Of a stretch of DNA of 24,508 nt, positions 8,114 to 15,644 are shown in pieces. This stretch comes from an uncultured Finegoldia sp. (GTDB lineage: Bacteria > Bacillota > Clostridia > Tissierellales > Peptoniphilaceae). The position numbers were made by a program, and so were the translations under genes. The notes beneath the pieces were generated by a model that did not search any database, was not told where the DNA came from, and saw only the letters and a program-made list of their open reading frames with translations. Location: contig NZ_CAMXVC010000028.1 of the NCBI RefSeq assembly GCF_947252345.1, forward strand, positions 1-24,508. The letters are read 5' to 3'. How positions within the stretch are numbered: the stretch's first letter is position 1; every line of letters starts with the position of its first letter.

Positions 8114-8383
8114 CTAATAATTCACAATAATCACGTTCAAAATTTTGACCAAATCCAATTCCACTTCCTTTTCTTCTAAAAAATTTTCGATATAAGGCTG
8201 GTAAAATATTTCTATTCCGTCGACAGTGATTTTTTTCAAATCAGGCGTATTGGAAATATACTTGGCGTAAAATTTCGCCACTGCAAGTGTGCAGCACGGA
8301 CTGTTTGTCATAAAAACCAAAATTTTGTTTTTTGATTTTTCTTTTGAATATGATTTTAATTTTTCACTTAGTTTTATTATCAT
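8114..8383 (-). CDS. Small Cys-Cys motif protein, possibly CC/Se (HesB-like) family
   Basis: An 89-residue protein without signal peptide or membrane segment. After a charged start it has a beta strand (KILVFMT) and then SPCCTLAVAKFYAKY, with adjacent cysteines at about residues 30-31. The size, order of elements and cysteine pair resemble the small CC/Se-motif proteins of Firmicutes, in which one of the two positions may be selenocysteine; here both are ordinary Cys codons. Its function is unknown to me; redox or metal handling would be a guess. It sits 9 nt upstream of deoD, so it is probably co-transcribed. The start has a GGAAAG site only a few bases past the hpf terminator. Confidence 0.6.
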   Translation of the reverse strand: MIIKLSEKLKSYSKEKSKNKILVFMTNSPCCTLAVAKFYAKYISNTPDLKKITVDGIEIFYQPYIENFLEEKEVELDLVKILNVIIVNY

Positions 8384-8392
8384 AATTTCTTT

Positions 8393-8427
8393 CCAAAAAA
8401 TAAGAGAGAAATCCTGTTTCTCTCTTA
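8393..8427 (-). terminator. Terminator of hpf, overlapping a downstream promoter
   Basis: A perfect 11-bp stem, TAAGAGAGAAA (8401-8411) with TTTCTCTCTTA (8417-8427), has a 5-nt loop and a minus-strand T run at 8400-8395. A consensus -10 TATAAT on the minus strand occupies 8427-8432, touching the hairpin, and could start the Cys-Cys/deoD/deoC transcript near 8420. Its -35 is weak. Confidence 0.75.
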
Positions 8428-8452
8428 TTATATCATTATTTTTGTTTTTTGT

Positions 8453-8989
8453 TTATTTTTCGAATCCAGGAACTAACATTCCATAATTTCCGTCTTTTCT
8501 CTTGTAGACAACGTTGACGTTATTTGTTTTTGAATCCAAAAATACATAGAAATCATGGTCTATTAATTCCATTTGCATAATGGCTTCTTCCTTGTCCATT
8601 GGTTTCAATCCAAATTCTTTTGTCTTGACGATTTTTCCTTCAACAGTTTCTTCTTTGTTGTCTTCAACTGCTTCAAATCTTATTGAACTTCCTTCGTTAA
8701 ATCTCTTTTGAAGTTTTGTTTTATGTTTTCTAACTTGTCTAGCTAGTGATTCTTGTACTCTGTCGATGGCTGTTTTGATATCTTCGTTTGATTCTTCTGC
8801 TCTGAGGACAACTCCTTTTTCCAAAATCAAAGTAACCTCAACCCTTGCCTTATCGCCATCTTTTTTGAAAACAACACGAGCTTGTTGTTCAGCTTGGAAA
8901 TACTTGTCTAATTTGTGAAATTTAGATTCAGCAATTCGTTTCAAATCATCTGTTAATTTTATTTCTTTAGTTACATAATTAAGTTTCAT
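8453..8989 (-). CDS. hpf: Ribosome hibernation promoting factor, long form
   Basis: A 178-residue long-form HPF. Residues about 1-100 are the S30AE/YfiA domain that occupies the mRNA and tRNA channel of the 30S subunit (KLNYVTKEIKLTDDLKRIAESK). Residues about 120-178 are the C-terminal dimerisation domain (KPMDKEEAIMQMELIDHDFYVFLD), which joins two ribosomes into inactive 100S dimers in stationary phase. An AGGAGG site precedes the ATG. It is monocistronic, between the csoR terminator and its own terminator. An 8-bp inverted repeat (9012-9028) lies in its leader. Confidence 0.95.
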   Translation of the reverse strand: MKLNYVTKEIKLTDDLKRIAESKFHKLDKYFQAEQQARVVFKKDGDKARVEVTLILEKGVVLRAEESNEDIKTAIDRVQESLARQVRKHKTKLQKRFNEGSSIRFEAVEDNKEETVEGKIVKTKEFGLKPMDKEEAIMQMELIDHDFYVFLDSKTNNVNVVYKRKDGNYGMLVPGFEK

Positions 8990-9011
8990 AAAAAACCTCC
9001 TGTTTATAAAT

Positions 9012-9028
9012 TAAGAAATGATTTCTTA
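9012..9028 (-). promoter_or_regulatory. Inverted repeat in the hpf leader
   Basis: TAAGAAAT and ATTTCTTA flank a single central base. It lies about 25 nt upstream of the hpf start, next to an AT-rich TATATA stretch that may be the -10. It could be an operator or a leader hairpin; nothing in the sequence decides between them. Confidence 0.35.
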
Positions 9029-9083
9029 TTTTATATATACCCAATTACACAATTAAAAAACTAAGAATGAATATTAATTTTAC

Positions 9084-9131
9084 AAAAAAAATCTCGTGAA
9101 CTTTTTCCGAAAATTTGAAAAATTCACGAGA
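9084..9131 (-). terminator. Terminator of the copA-copZ-csoR operon
   Basis: On the minus strand TCTCGTGAA (9131-9123) pairs with TTCACGAGA (9100-9092), with further pairing inside, and is followed by eight T. It begins 5 nt after the csoR stop. Confidence 0.9.
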
Positions 9132-9136
9132 CATTT

Positions 9137-9400
9137 TTACTTTATATACTTGTCGAGTATATTGATTACTTCTTCTATTTTTTCATCTGCGTTGTCGTTT
9201 TCAATCGCATGCTTGACGCAAGTTCTCATGTGTCCGTTCAAAATATCGATGTTTGCTTTTTTTAATTGACCGATACAGCTTAAAATTTGAATCGAGATAT
9301 CCACGCAGTATCTGTCTTCTTCAATCATATTTATTATCGCATCTAGTTGTCCACGGACAGTTTTTATTTTTTTAAGTGCTTTTTGTTTGCTTTCAGTCAT
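9137..9400 (-). CDS. csoR: Copper-sensing repressor CsoR
   Basis: An 87-residue all-helical repressor of the CsoR/RcnR family. The Cu(I) ligands C32, H57 and C61 show the C-X24-H-X3-C spacing of copper-sensing members. Apo-CsoR binds DNA and copper releases it. It is the last gene of the copper operon and its ATG overlaps the copZ stop (TAATG), with only a weak ribosome-binding site, so translation is probably coupled to copZ. A matching GC-rich palindrome lies at the copA start point, so the operon should be autoregulated. Confidence 0.93.
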   Translation of the reverse strand: MTESKQKALKKIKTVRGQLDAIINMIEEDRYCVDISIQILSCIGQLKKANIDILNGHMRTCVKHAIENDNADEKIEEVINILDKYIK

Positions 9401-9600
9401 TATTTTTCTGTCGCTGTGAATCCTATATCATCTATTGCTTCGATTATTTTTCTGACATCGAAATCCCCGTCAACGACAACTTTCTTTTCTTCCAACGAAA
9501 CTTCCACATTTTCCACTCCCTCAACTGATTTACAAGCTTGTGTAACCGATTGAACGCAGTGATTGCACATCATATCCAATACTTCAAATTCTTTTTTCAT
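9400..9600 (-). CDS. copZ: Copper chaperone CopZ-like HMA protein
   Basis: A 66-residue heavy-metal-associated domain with the MXCXXC metal site at MMCNHC (C12, C15) and the conserved fold end IIEAIDDIGFTA. It carries Cu(I) in the cytoplasm to the CopA pump. Its start overlaps the copA stop by one base, and a GGAGG site lies in the last copA codons. Position between copA and csoR supports a copper role rather than mercury or another metal. Confidence 0.92.
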   Translation of the reverse strand: MKKEFEVLDMMCNHCVQSVTQACKSVEGVENVEVSLEEKKVVVDGDFDVRKIIEAIDDIGFTATEK

Positions 9601-11960
9601 TATTTTTCCTCCTCAAATTTTTTAATTCTAAGTGAATTTGTAACAACTGTCACCGAACTGAACGCCATCGCCGCTCCTGCTATCATTGGATTCAAAAATC
9701 CAAATGCAGCAATCGGAATTCCAATAACATTGTAGAAAAACGCCCAGAATAAATTTTGTTTTATCGTTTTTATTACCCTGTGACTCAATCTTATCGCAGT
9801 ATGAACTTTATTCAAATCACCATTTATAATTGTGATGTCACTCGCTTCAATCGCAACATCAGTACCAGTTCCAATCGAAAATCCGACATCACTTGCCGCT
9901 AACGCTGGTGCATCGTTTATCCCATCTCCAACCATTCCAACTTTTTTGCCTTGATTTTTCAAATCCAACACTTTATCAGATTTGTCTTTTGGCAAACATT
10001 CTGCGATTACATTGTCGATGTTAGCTTTTTCTGCTATATGTTTTGCAGTATTTTCGCTATCACCAGTTATCATATATACATCGATATTATCGTCTTTTAA
10101 TTTTGCAACGGCTTGTGGTGAAGATTCTTTTATTTTATCTGCAATCAAAATATACCCATAAAATTTGTCGTTTTTTCCAACAAGTACAACTGTATTTCCT
10201 TGAGATTGATATTTTTGAATATCTACATTGACATCAATATTATTTTCCTGTATCAATTTTTCATTGCCTATGAAATATTCATCATCGTTTATTCTTGCTG
10301 AAAGTCCTTTTCCAGTTATTGAATGGAAATCTTCTACTTTGTAAAAATTGGAACTGTTTTTTTCGTATTCTTTGACAATCGCATCTGCAAGTGGATGTTC
10401 CGAACTTTTTTCAATTGATGAAACAATTTTTAAGAAATCATCATCAGTTGATTTATAATCTACAACCTCTGGCTTACCATTTGTTATTGTTCCTGTTTTA
10501 TCCAAAATAACTGCATCGATTTTGTTTGCAGTTTCCAAAACTTCTGCACTTTTTATTAGTATTCCAAGCTCTGCGCCTTTGCCACTTCCGACCATTATCG
10601 CTGTAGGAGTTGCAAGTCCCAATGAACAAGGGCACGCTATTACAAGAACTGAAACGGAATTTAACAACGCCCTGTCAAATTGTTTTGTCACAAAATAAGT
10701 GATGACGAGTGTAATCACAGCAATTGCAATAACAATAGGTACAAAAACAGATGAAATCTTGTCTGCTAGTCTTTGGATTGGGGCCTTGTTGGATTGTGCA
10801 TCTTCGACTAATTTCACGATTTGACTAAGAACTGTATCTTCGCCAATTTTTTTCGCTTCAAATACAAACGAACCATTTTTATTAATCGTAGAGCCAATAC
10901 ATTCATCTCCAATTTGTTTTTTTACAGGCATCGATTCTCCAGTAATCATAGATTCATCGACAGATGAGCTCCCTTCGAGTATGATTCCATCGACGGCAAT
11001 TTTTTCTCCCGGTTTGACCAAAATTTTGTCGCCAATAACAACATCCTCGATGTCGACTTCTACATTTTTGCCGTCTCGAATTACTGTGGCTTTTTTAGCT
11101 TGAAGTCCAATCAATTTGCTAATCGCATCAGTTGTCCTCGTCTTGGCTCTTTTTTCAAAAAGTTTTCCGAGCAAAATCAACGTGATGACTACAGCCGACG
11201 ATTCAAAATACAATTGATTGCTTTTGATAAAAACGTGATATATTGAATAGAAATATGCGGCACTTGTTCCCAGTGCTATCAAAACATCCATATTTGCTCC
11301 GCCTCCACGAAGCGATTTGTACGCATTGACGTAAAATCTTCTTCCAATGAAAAATTGAACAACCGTTGCCAATATCCATTGAAAATATCCGTCGTTTAAA
11401 ATTGTGTGCAATCCTGCCATATGAAAAAACATAGCAGAAAACAACGGAATTGAAAAAATCGCAGAAATTATAAAATCTCGTTTTAATTTTTCGTATTCCA
11501 ATAAATTTTGCTCGTTGGCTTTTTTGCTGTCGGATTTTATTTCTGCCTTAAATCCGGCTTTGTCGACCAATTTTTTTACATCAGAATTGTTTTTATAACC
11601 CTGATAAAAACTCACAGTCAATGAGTTTTGAAGCAAATTCACGCTGACGTCTTTGAAATTATTTTTGTTCAAAACTTTTTCGATTCTCGCAGCACAAGCT
11701 TGGCAACTCATTCCTTCGATGTCGAAGTTCGATGTTTGTAGAGGAACGTTAAACCCTGCATTTTTTATTTTCTCGACAATTTTGTCAATCTCATAGTCAT
11801 CTTTGACTTTCAAATAGGCGTATCCTTGCAGCAAATTCACATTAACGCCGTTGACACATTCGCATTTTTGAAGAACTTTTTCGATTCTCGCAGCGCAAGC
11901 TTGACAACTCATTCCTTCGATTTTTAATTTTATTTCCTTGATTTCGTTTTTGTTTTCCAT
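9600..11960 (-). CDS. copA: Copper-exporting P1B-type ATPase CopA
   Basis: A 786-residue P1B-1 ATPase that exports Cu(I) across the membrane. Two N-terminal metal-binding domains carry CQAC (C19/C22 and C86/C89). Then come transmembrane helices, the actuator motif TGES (340-343), the transmembrane metal site CPC (443-445), the phosphorylation motif DKTG (487-490), the SEHPLADAI nucleotide-binding motif and the hinge GDGINDAPAL. The start at 11960 is chosen over the in-frame ATG at 12026: it has an AAGGAG site, while the longer form would begin inside the promoter and cross the CsoR operator. It is the first gene of copA-copZ-csoR. The two metal-binding domains share an almost identical 47-base segment. 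Confidence 0.96.
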   Translation of the reverse strand: MENKNEIKEIKLKIEGMSCQACAARIEKVLQKCECVNGVNVNLLQGYAYLKVKDDYEIDKIVEKIKNAGFNVPLQTSNFDIEGMSCQACAARIEKVLNKNNFKDVSVNLLQNSLTVSFYQGYKNNSDVKKLVDKAGFKAEIKSDSKKANEQNLLEYEKLKRDFIISAIFSIPLFSAMFFHMAGLHTILNDGYFQWILATVVQFFIGRRFYVNAYKSLRGGGANMDVLIALGTSAAYFYSIYHVFIKSNQLYFESSAVVITLILLGKLFEKRAKTRTTDAISKLIGLQAKKATVIRDGKNVEVDIEDVVIGDKILVKPGEKIAVDGIILEGSSSVDESMITGESMPVKKQIGDECIGSTINKNGSFVFEAKKIGEDTVLSQIVKLVEDAQSNKAPIQRLADKISSVFVPIVIAIAVITLVITYFVTKQFDRALLNSVSVLVIACPCSLGLATPTAIMVGSGKGAELGILIKSAEVLETANKIDAVILDKTGTITNGKPEVVDYKSTDDDFLKIVSSIEKSSEHPLADAIVKEYEKNSSNFYKVEDFHSITGKGLSARINDDEYFIGNEKLIQENNIDVNVDIQKYQSQGNTVVLVGKNDKFYGYILIADKIKESSPQAVAKLKDDNIDVYMITGDSENTAKHIAEKANIDNVIAECLPKDKSDKVLDLKNQGKKVGMVGDGINDAPALAASDVGFSIGTGTDVAIEASDITIINGDLNKVHTAIRLSHRVIKTIKQNLFWAFFYNVIGIPIAAFGFLNPMIAGAAMAFSSVTVVTNSLRIKKFEEEK

Positions 11961-11972
11961 TTTGCTCCTTTC

Positions 11973-11992
11973 TACCCCCCCTACGGGTGGTA
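11973..11992 (-). promoter_or_regulatory. CsoR-type operator
   Basis: TACCCCCCCTACGGGTGGTA is an imperfect palindrome (8 of 10 pairs) of the TACCC...GGGTA type bound by CsoR. It covers the predicted copA start point (near 11991), so bound repressor would block initiation. The binding itself is inferred from the motif and from csoR being in the operon. Confidence 0.85.
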
Positions 11993-11997
11993 TGGTT

Positions 11998-12026
11998 ATT
12001 GTACATCTTTCAAATTTTTTTGTCAA
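11998..12026 (-). promoter_or_regulatory. copA promoter
   Basis: On the minus strand the consensus -35 TTGACA (12026-12021) is separated by exactly 17 nt from TACAAT (12003-11998), placing the start near 11991. The -35 overlaps that of the divergent pncB promoter. Confidence 0.85.
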
Positions 12027-12048
12027 ACTAAAAGAATTGAACTATAAT
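12020..12048 (+). promoter_or_regulatory. pncB promoter
   Basis: TTGTCA (12020-12025), a 17-nt spacer and the consensus TATAAT (12043-12048) put the start near 12055, about 20 nt before the ATG. The -35 is the same DNA, read in the other direction, as the copA -35. Confidence 0.8.
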
Positions 12049-12074
12049 TATATTATCGAAAACGGAGGAATATT

Positions 12075-13523
12075 ATGAATTGGAAAAATTATGAAAATTT
12101 GAGTATGTTGTCTGATTTTTATGAATTTACAATGATGAATGGATATTTGGAAAACAAAATGGAAAATGAATACGCCTATTTTGATTTGTACATTAGAAAA
12201 ATCCCAGACAATGGTGGCTTTATTATCGTAGCCGGGCTTGAAGAAGTTGTAAAATACATCCAAAATTTGAAGTTTGATGACGATGATATTGAATATTTCA
12301 AGAGCAAAAATATGTTCAGCGAAAAATTCTTAGATTATTTGAGAAATTTCAAGTTTGAATGTGACGTCTGGGCTATGCCAGAAGGTTCAGTTGCATTTCC
12401 GAACGAACCTTTGATGATTGTCCGTGGCCCTGCACCTCAGGCACAATTGATTGAAACTTTTGCGTTGTTATCCATCAATCATCAGTCGTTGATTGCAACT
12501 AAAACCAACAGAATCGTTCACGCAGCTGAAGGTAGAGTTGTGATGGAATTTGGTGCTAGACGTGCACAAGGAGTTGACGCGACTGTTCTCGGAGCGAGAG
12601 CTGCGTTTATCGGAGGAGCAACTGCGACTAGCAACACCTTGACAGATTTGACATACAACGTTCCAGCTTTTGGTACGATGGCACACTCGTGGATTATGAT
12701 GTTTGATTCAGAATACGAAGCATTCAAAAGATACGCAGAAATATTCCCACATTCCTGCTCACTATTGGTCGACACATACAATGTTTTGAAATCGGGGGTT
12801 CCAAATGCTATCAAAGTTTTTGATGAAGTGTTGAAGCCTCGTGGAATCACAAATATGTCCATCAGAATCGACAGCGGCGACTTGGCATATCTTTCAAAAA
12901 AGGCTCGTATAATGTTGGACGAAGCGGGATACGAAAATTGCAAGATTATGGCAAGCAATTCCCTAGATGAATACACAATCTCCGATTTGATTGAACAGGG
13001 AGCTAAGCTTGATGGCTTTGGAGTTGGAGAAAGACTCATAACTGCAAAATCCGATCCGGTCTTAGGTGGCGTTTACAAATTGTCAGCTGTTGAAAAGCCA
13101 GACGGAGAAATAATTCCTAAAATTAAAATCAGTGAAAATATCGAAAAAATTACAACGCCAGGTTTCAAAACAGTTTACAGAATTTACGACAAGCAAAGTG
13201 GCAAAGCAGAAGCTGATTTGATAACACTTCACGATGAAAAAATAGACGAATCCAAAGATTTGGAAATTTTCCATCCTATTCACACTTGGAAGAGAAAAGT
13301 CCTTTCCGATTTCACTACGAAAGAATTGTTGGTCAGAGTTTTTGACCACGGAGAATTGGTTTATAAATTGCCAACTTTAGACAAAATCATTGAACACAAG
13401 AAAAATCAAATCGATGAACAATGGGAAGAAGTCAAAAGATTTGAACATCCTCACCTATTCCACGTCGATTTGTCACAAAAATTGTGGGATATAAGATATA
13501 ATTTGTTGAGAAATAATCGCTAA
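12075..13523 (+). CDS. pncB: Nicotinate phosphoribosyltransferase
   Basis: A 482-residue NAPRTase converting nicotinate and PRPP to nicotinate mononucleotide with ATP use, the entry step of the Preiss-Handler NAD salvage route. Recognisable segments are the N-terminal LSDFYEFTMMNGY, EFGARRAQGVDA near residue 157, GTMAHSWIMMF near 200, RIDSGDL near 275 and FGVGERLITA near 316. The ATG has a GGAGGA site and a short leader. It is monocistronic, with a terminator right after it, and divergent from the copper operon with a shared -35 region. Confidence 0.96.
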   Translation: MNWKNYENLSMLSDFYEFTMMNGYLENKMENEYAYFDLYIRKIPDNGGFIIVAGLEEVVKYIQNLKFDDDDIEYFKSKNMFSEKFLDYLRNFKFECDVWAMPEGSVAFPNEPLMIVRGPAPQAQLIETFALLSINHQSLIATKTNRIVHAAEGRVVMEFGARRAQGVDATVLGARAAFIGGATATSNTLTDLTYNVPAFGTMAHSWIMMFDSEYEAFKRYAEIFPHSCSLLVDTYNVLKSGVPNAIKVFDEVLKPRGITNMSIRIDSGDLAYLSKKARIMLDEAGYENCKIMASNSLDEYTISDLIEQGAKLDGFGVGERLITAKSDPVLGGVYKLSAVEKPDGEIIPKIKISENIEKITTPGFKTVYRIYDKQSGKAEADLITLHDEKIDESKDLEIFHPIHTWKRKVLSDFTTKELLVRVFDHGELVYKLPTLDKIIEHKKNQIDEQWEEVKRFEHPHLFHVDLSQKLWDIRYNLLRNNR

Positions 13524-13529
13524 AAATTT

Positions 13530-13571
13530 AAAGTAGTGTCCTAGATTAAAATCTGTGGCACTACTTTTTTT
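13530..13571 (+). terminator. Terminator of pncB
   Basis: AAAGTAGTG (13530-13538) pairs with CACTACTTT (13559-13567), followed by further T. It begins 7 nt after the pncB stop. Confidence 0.85.
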
Positions 13572-13572
13572 G

Positions 13573-13588
13573 ATGTAAAATTTTACAT
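13573..13588. repeat. Perfect 16-bp palindrome between convergent terminators
   Basis: ATGTAAAATTTTACAT is a perfect palindrome lying between the pncB and apt terminators. It may act as a backup terminator hairpin on either strand, or as a protein site; no role can be assigned. Confidence 0.4.
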
Positions 13589-13620
13589 AAAAAAATTCAC
13601 ATATCTTTATATGTGAATTT
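13588..13620 (-). terminator. Terminator of apt
   Basis: A perfect 12-bp stem joins AAATTCACATAT (13593-13604) to its complement at 13609-13620 around a 4-nt loop. On the minus strand it is followed by a T run. It lies 5 nt beyond the apt stop. Confidence 0.85.
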
Positions 13621-13625
13621 ATGTT

Positions 13626-14144
13626 TTATGCTTCGTATTGAACCAAAGTGTTGATGTAATAATTCTTGTTTGCTTCTCTGCCGCCCAATTCGGTAAGTTC
13701 AATCAAAAATTCCATCGCCGTCACTTCGCCGCCGTTTTTTTCGATTAATTTTGCAACTGCATTCACAGTTCCTCCTGTCGCCAACAAATCATCGACTATA
13801 GCAACTCTGTCACCTTTTTTGATGGCGTCTTTGTGTACTTCTAATTTGTCGCTTCCGTATTCCAAATCATAAGAATACTCTATAACTTCTCCTGGAAGTT
13901 TTCCTGGTTTTCTTATCGGAACAAATCTAATTCCAAGTGCATATGCAACTGCCGAGCCGAACAAAAATCCTCTCGCTTCCGGAGCTGCTATGACGGTAAT
14001 GTCTTTGTCTTTCAAATCATTTACCATCAAATCCACAGCGTATTTGTAAGCTTCTTTGTCGTTTAATAAAGTTGTAATATCCTTGAATGAAATTCCTTCT
14101 TTTGGAAAACCATCTATAACTCTAATTTTTTCTTTTAAGTTCAT
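13626..14144 (-). CDS. apt: Adenine phosphoribosyltransferase
   Basis: A 172-residue type I phosphoribosyltransferase making AMP from adenine and PRPP. The PRPP loop VDDLLATGGT spans residues 117-126. The family N-terminus IRVIDGFPKEGISFKDIT and the adenine-site segment AAPEARGF (53-60) are present. Three in-frame ATGs lie at 14156, 14150 and 14144; I prefer 14144 because GGTGAT lies 4 nt before it, whereas the first has only a weak A-rich stretch. It is monocistronic, transcribed from an extended -10 promoter upstream and divergent from the CNNM-type gene. Confidence 0.94.
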   Translation of the reverse strand: MNLKEKIRVIDGFPKEGISFKDITTLLNDKEAYKYAVDLMVNDLKDKDITVIAAPEARGFLFGSAVAYALGIRFVPIRKPGKLPGEVIEYSYDLEYGSDKLEVHKDAIKKGDRVAIVDDLLATGGTVNAVAKLIEKNGGEVTAMEFLIELTELGGREANKNYYINTLVQYEA

Positions 14145-14184
14145 TTTCATCACCATTTCTTTTTATGCGTATCATTACTCTTAT

Positions 14185-14193
14185 AGTATACCA
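14185..14193 (-). promoter_or_regulatory. Extended -10 promoter of apt
   Basis: On the minus strand TGGTATACT is an extended -10 element about 40 nt before the start codon. No good -35 is present, which is tolerated at extended -10 promoters. Confidence 0.5.
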
Positions 14194-14258
14194 TATTGGA
14201 GAAATTTTTATTGTTTTTTGAATTTTAAATTCATAAATCTAAATTTCAAGCACAACAA

Positions 14259-14301
14259 GCAAAATTTATTATGCAAAATTATTTAAACGCAAAATTTATT
14301 T
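14259..14301. repeat. Three direct copies of GCAAAATTTATT-like unit
   Basis: GCAAAATT(T)ATT occurs at 14259-14270, 14273-14284 (one base shorter in the middle) and 14289-14300. Steps are 14 and 16 nt. The array ends at the -35 of the CNNM-type gene and could be a regulator site or simple AT-rich drift. Confidence 0.45.
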
Positions 14302-14327
14302 ACAACGATATTTGAATGTGTTACGAT
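14299..14327 (+). promoter_or_regulatory. Promoter of the CNNM/CorC-type gene
   Basis: TTTACA (14299-14304), a 17-nt spacer and TACGAT (14322-14327) put the start near 14334, almost on the GGAG ribosome-binding site. This would give a very short leader. Confidence 0.45.
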
Positions 14328-14346
14328 ATGTTTGGAGAGTGATGTA

Positions 14347-15591
14347 ATGGACAGTTCTAGTGTCTCTCAGATTATTACTTTAATATTTTTAGTTACAATG
14401 TCGGCGGTTTTTTCATCGAGTGAAACGGCGATTACATCTGTGAGCAAAATAAAAGTTAGACAATTAGATCAAAAGGACAACAAAAACGCACATTTATTGA
14501 AAAAATTACACGACAATATGCAGGCGACTATCTCGACTATTTTGATTGGCAACAACATCGTAAATATCGCAGCGAGTTCCATCGCCACGATTTTGTTTAC
14601 AAACTATTTTCATCAAAACGGCGCATTGGTGTCCACTGTTGTGATGACTGTTTTTGTGTTGATTTTTGGCGAGGTTTTGCCTAAGACAATTGCACAATAT
14701 AAGAACAAATCTATCTCGTTGAAGTTTGCGAGGTTCATTTACATTTTGACGATTGTGTTCAAGCCCATCGTCAAGATTTTAAATTTGTTGACTCGCATGG
14801 TGATAAAAACATTTATCGGTGACAGCGACGACAATTCAACAATAACTGAGGAGGAACTCAAAACTCTTGTGGAAGTCGGCGAAGAAGAAGGCGTACTCAA
14901 AAACCAAGAGACGGAAATTATGATTAATGCGTTGGAATTAAAAGAAACACTTGCGGCTGACATCATGACTCCAAGAACGAGTATGGCAAGTATAGATATC
15001 GAAGAAGCCGAAAGTGATTTGCGCGAAGTAATCAACAACATCACTTATTCGAGGATTCCAGTCTACGAAGATAACATCGACGATATAATTGGAGTGTTGC
15101 ACATAAAAGAATTGGCTCACAAAATAATTGCAAATGAGCACGATTTTAATATCAGAGATATCATCAGACCAGCTTTTTATGCTTACGAGTACATTCCTGT
15201 TGTCGAACTTTTTAAACAAATGAGACAGAAAAATATTTCCATCAGTATAATTATCGATGAATACGGCGGAACAAGTGGAATCGTGACGATGGAAGATATA
15301 TTGGAAGAACTTGTCGGAGAAATCGACGATGAATACGACAACGAAAAAGAAGTAACTAAGTTGAATGACAAGGAGTACTTAGTAGATCCTGAAATGAGAA
15401 TTGATGAGGTGAATGAGAGATTTGATTTGAATCTTTCGAGCGAAAAGTTCGATTCTATTGGAGGTTTTGTGATAGAATTATTGGACAGAATGCCAAAATC
15501 AAAGGACGAGGTTGAATTTGAAAATTTGAAATTCATCGTCGTCAATGTCGACAAGAGAAAAATAACTCAGCTGATGATTATTTTTAAATAA
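14347..15591 (+). CDS. CNNM/CorC (HlyC) family transporter with CBS pair
   Basis: A 414-residue membrane protein. A DUF21/CNNM transmembrane domain covers about residues 1-165 (SSSETAITSVSKIK near the start, GEVLPKTIAQYK near residue 110). A cytoplasmic CBS pair follows at about 190-310 (DIMTPRTSM, SRIPVYEDNIDDIIGVLHIKEL, IIDEYGGTSGIVTMEDILEELVGEI). The C-terminal CorC/HlyC domain ends the protein. Relatives, long called hemolysins, are linked to Mg2+ or Co2+ export and magnesium homeostasis. The ATG at 14347 is preferred over TTG at 14332 because GGAG lies 9 nt before the ATG and overlaps the TTG. It is monocistronic with its own terminator. Confidence 0.9.
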   Translation: MDSSSVSQIITLIFLVTMSAVFSSSETAITSVSKIKVRQLDQKDNKNAHLLKKLHDNMQATISTILIGNNIVNIAASSIATILFTNYFHQNGALVSTVVMTVFVLIFGEVLPKTIAQYKNKSISLKFARFIYILTIVFKPIVKILNLLTRMVIKTFIGDSDDNSTITEEELKTLVEVGEEEGVLKNQETEIMINALELKETLAADIMTPRTSMASIDIEEAESDLREVINNITYSRIPVYEDNIDDIIGVLHIKELAHKIIANEHDFNIRDIIRPAFYAYEYIPVVELFKQMRQKNISISIIIDEYGGTSGIVTMEDILEELVGEIDDEYDNEKEVTKLNDKEYLVDPEMRIDEVNERFDLNLSSEKFDSIGGFVIELLDRMPKSKDEVEFENLKFIVVNVDKRKITQLMIIFK

Positions 15592-15599
15592 CAAAAATC

Positions 15600-15632
15600 A
15601 ATCCTGATGTTTTAAAACATCAGGATTTTTTA
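15600..15632 (+). terminator. Terminator of the CNNM/CorC-type gene
   Basis: AATCCTGATGTTTT (15600-15613) is followed at once by its exact complement (15614-15627) and then a T run. The distal pairs form the loop. It starts 9 nt after the stop codon. Confidence 0.88.
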
Positions 15633-15644
15633 ATGAAAAACTTT

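Noticed and set aside
8114..8383. Selenocysteine in the Cys-Cys protein
   Set aside because: Both positions are ordinary Cys codons and no in-frame TGA or obvious recoding hairpin is seen.
11961..12026. 22-residue N-terminal extension of CopA
   Set aside because: The extension would be encoded by the promoter, the CsoR operator and the leader; the start at 11960 has the proper ribosome-binding site.
12518..13039. 173-codon open frame opposite pncB
   Set aside because: It is fully antisense to a conserved enzyme gene and has no family features of its own; it reflects pncB codon use.
14332..14346. TTG start for the CNNM/CorC-type gene
   Set aside because: The TTG overlaps the GGAG ribosome-binding site used by the ATG at 14347.
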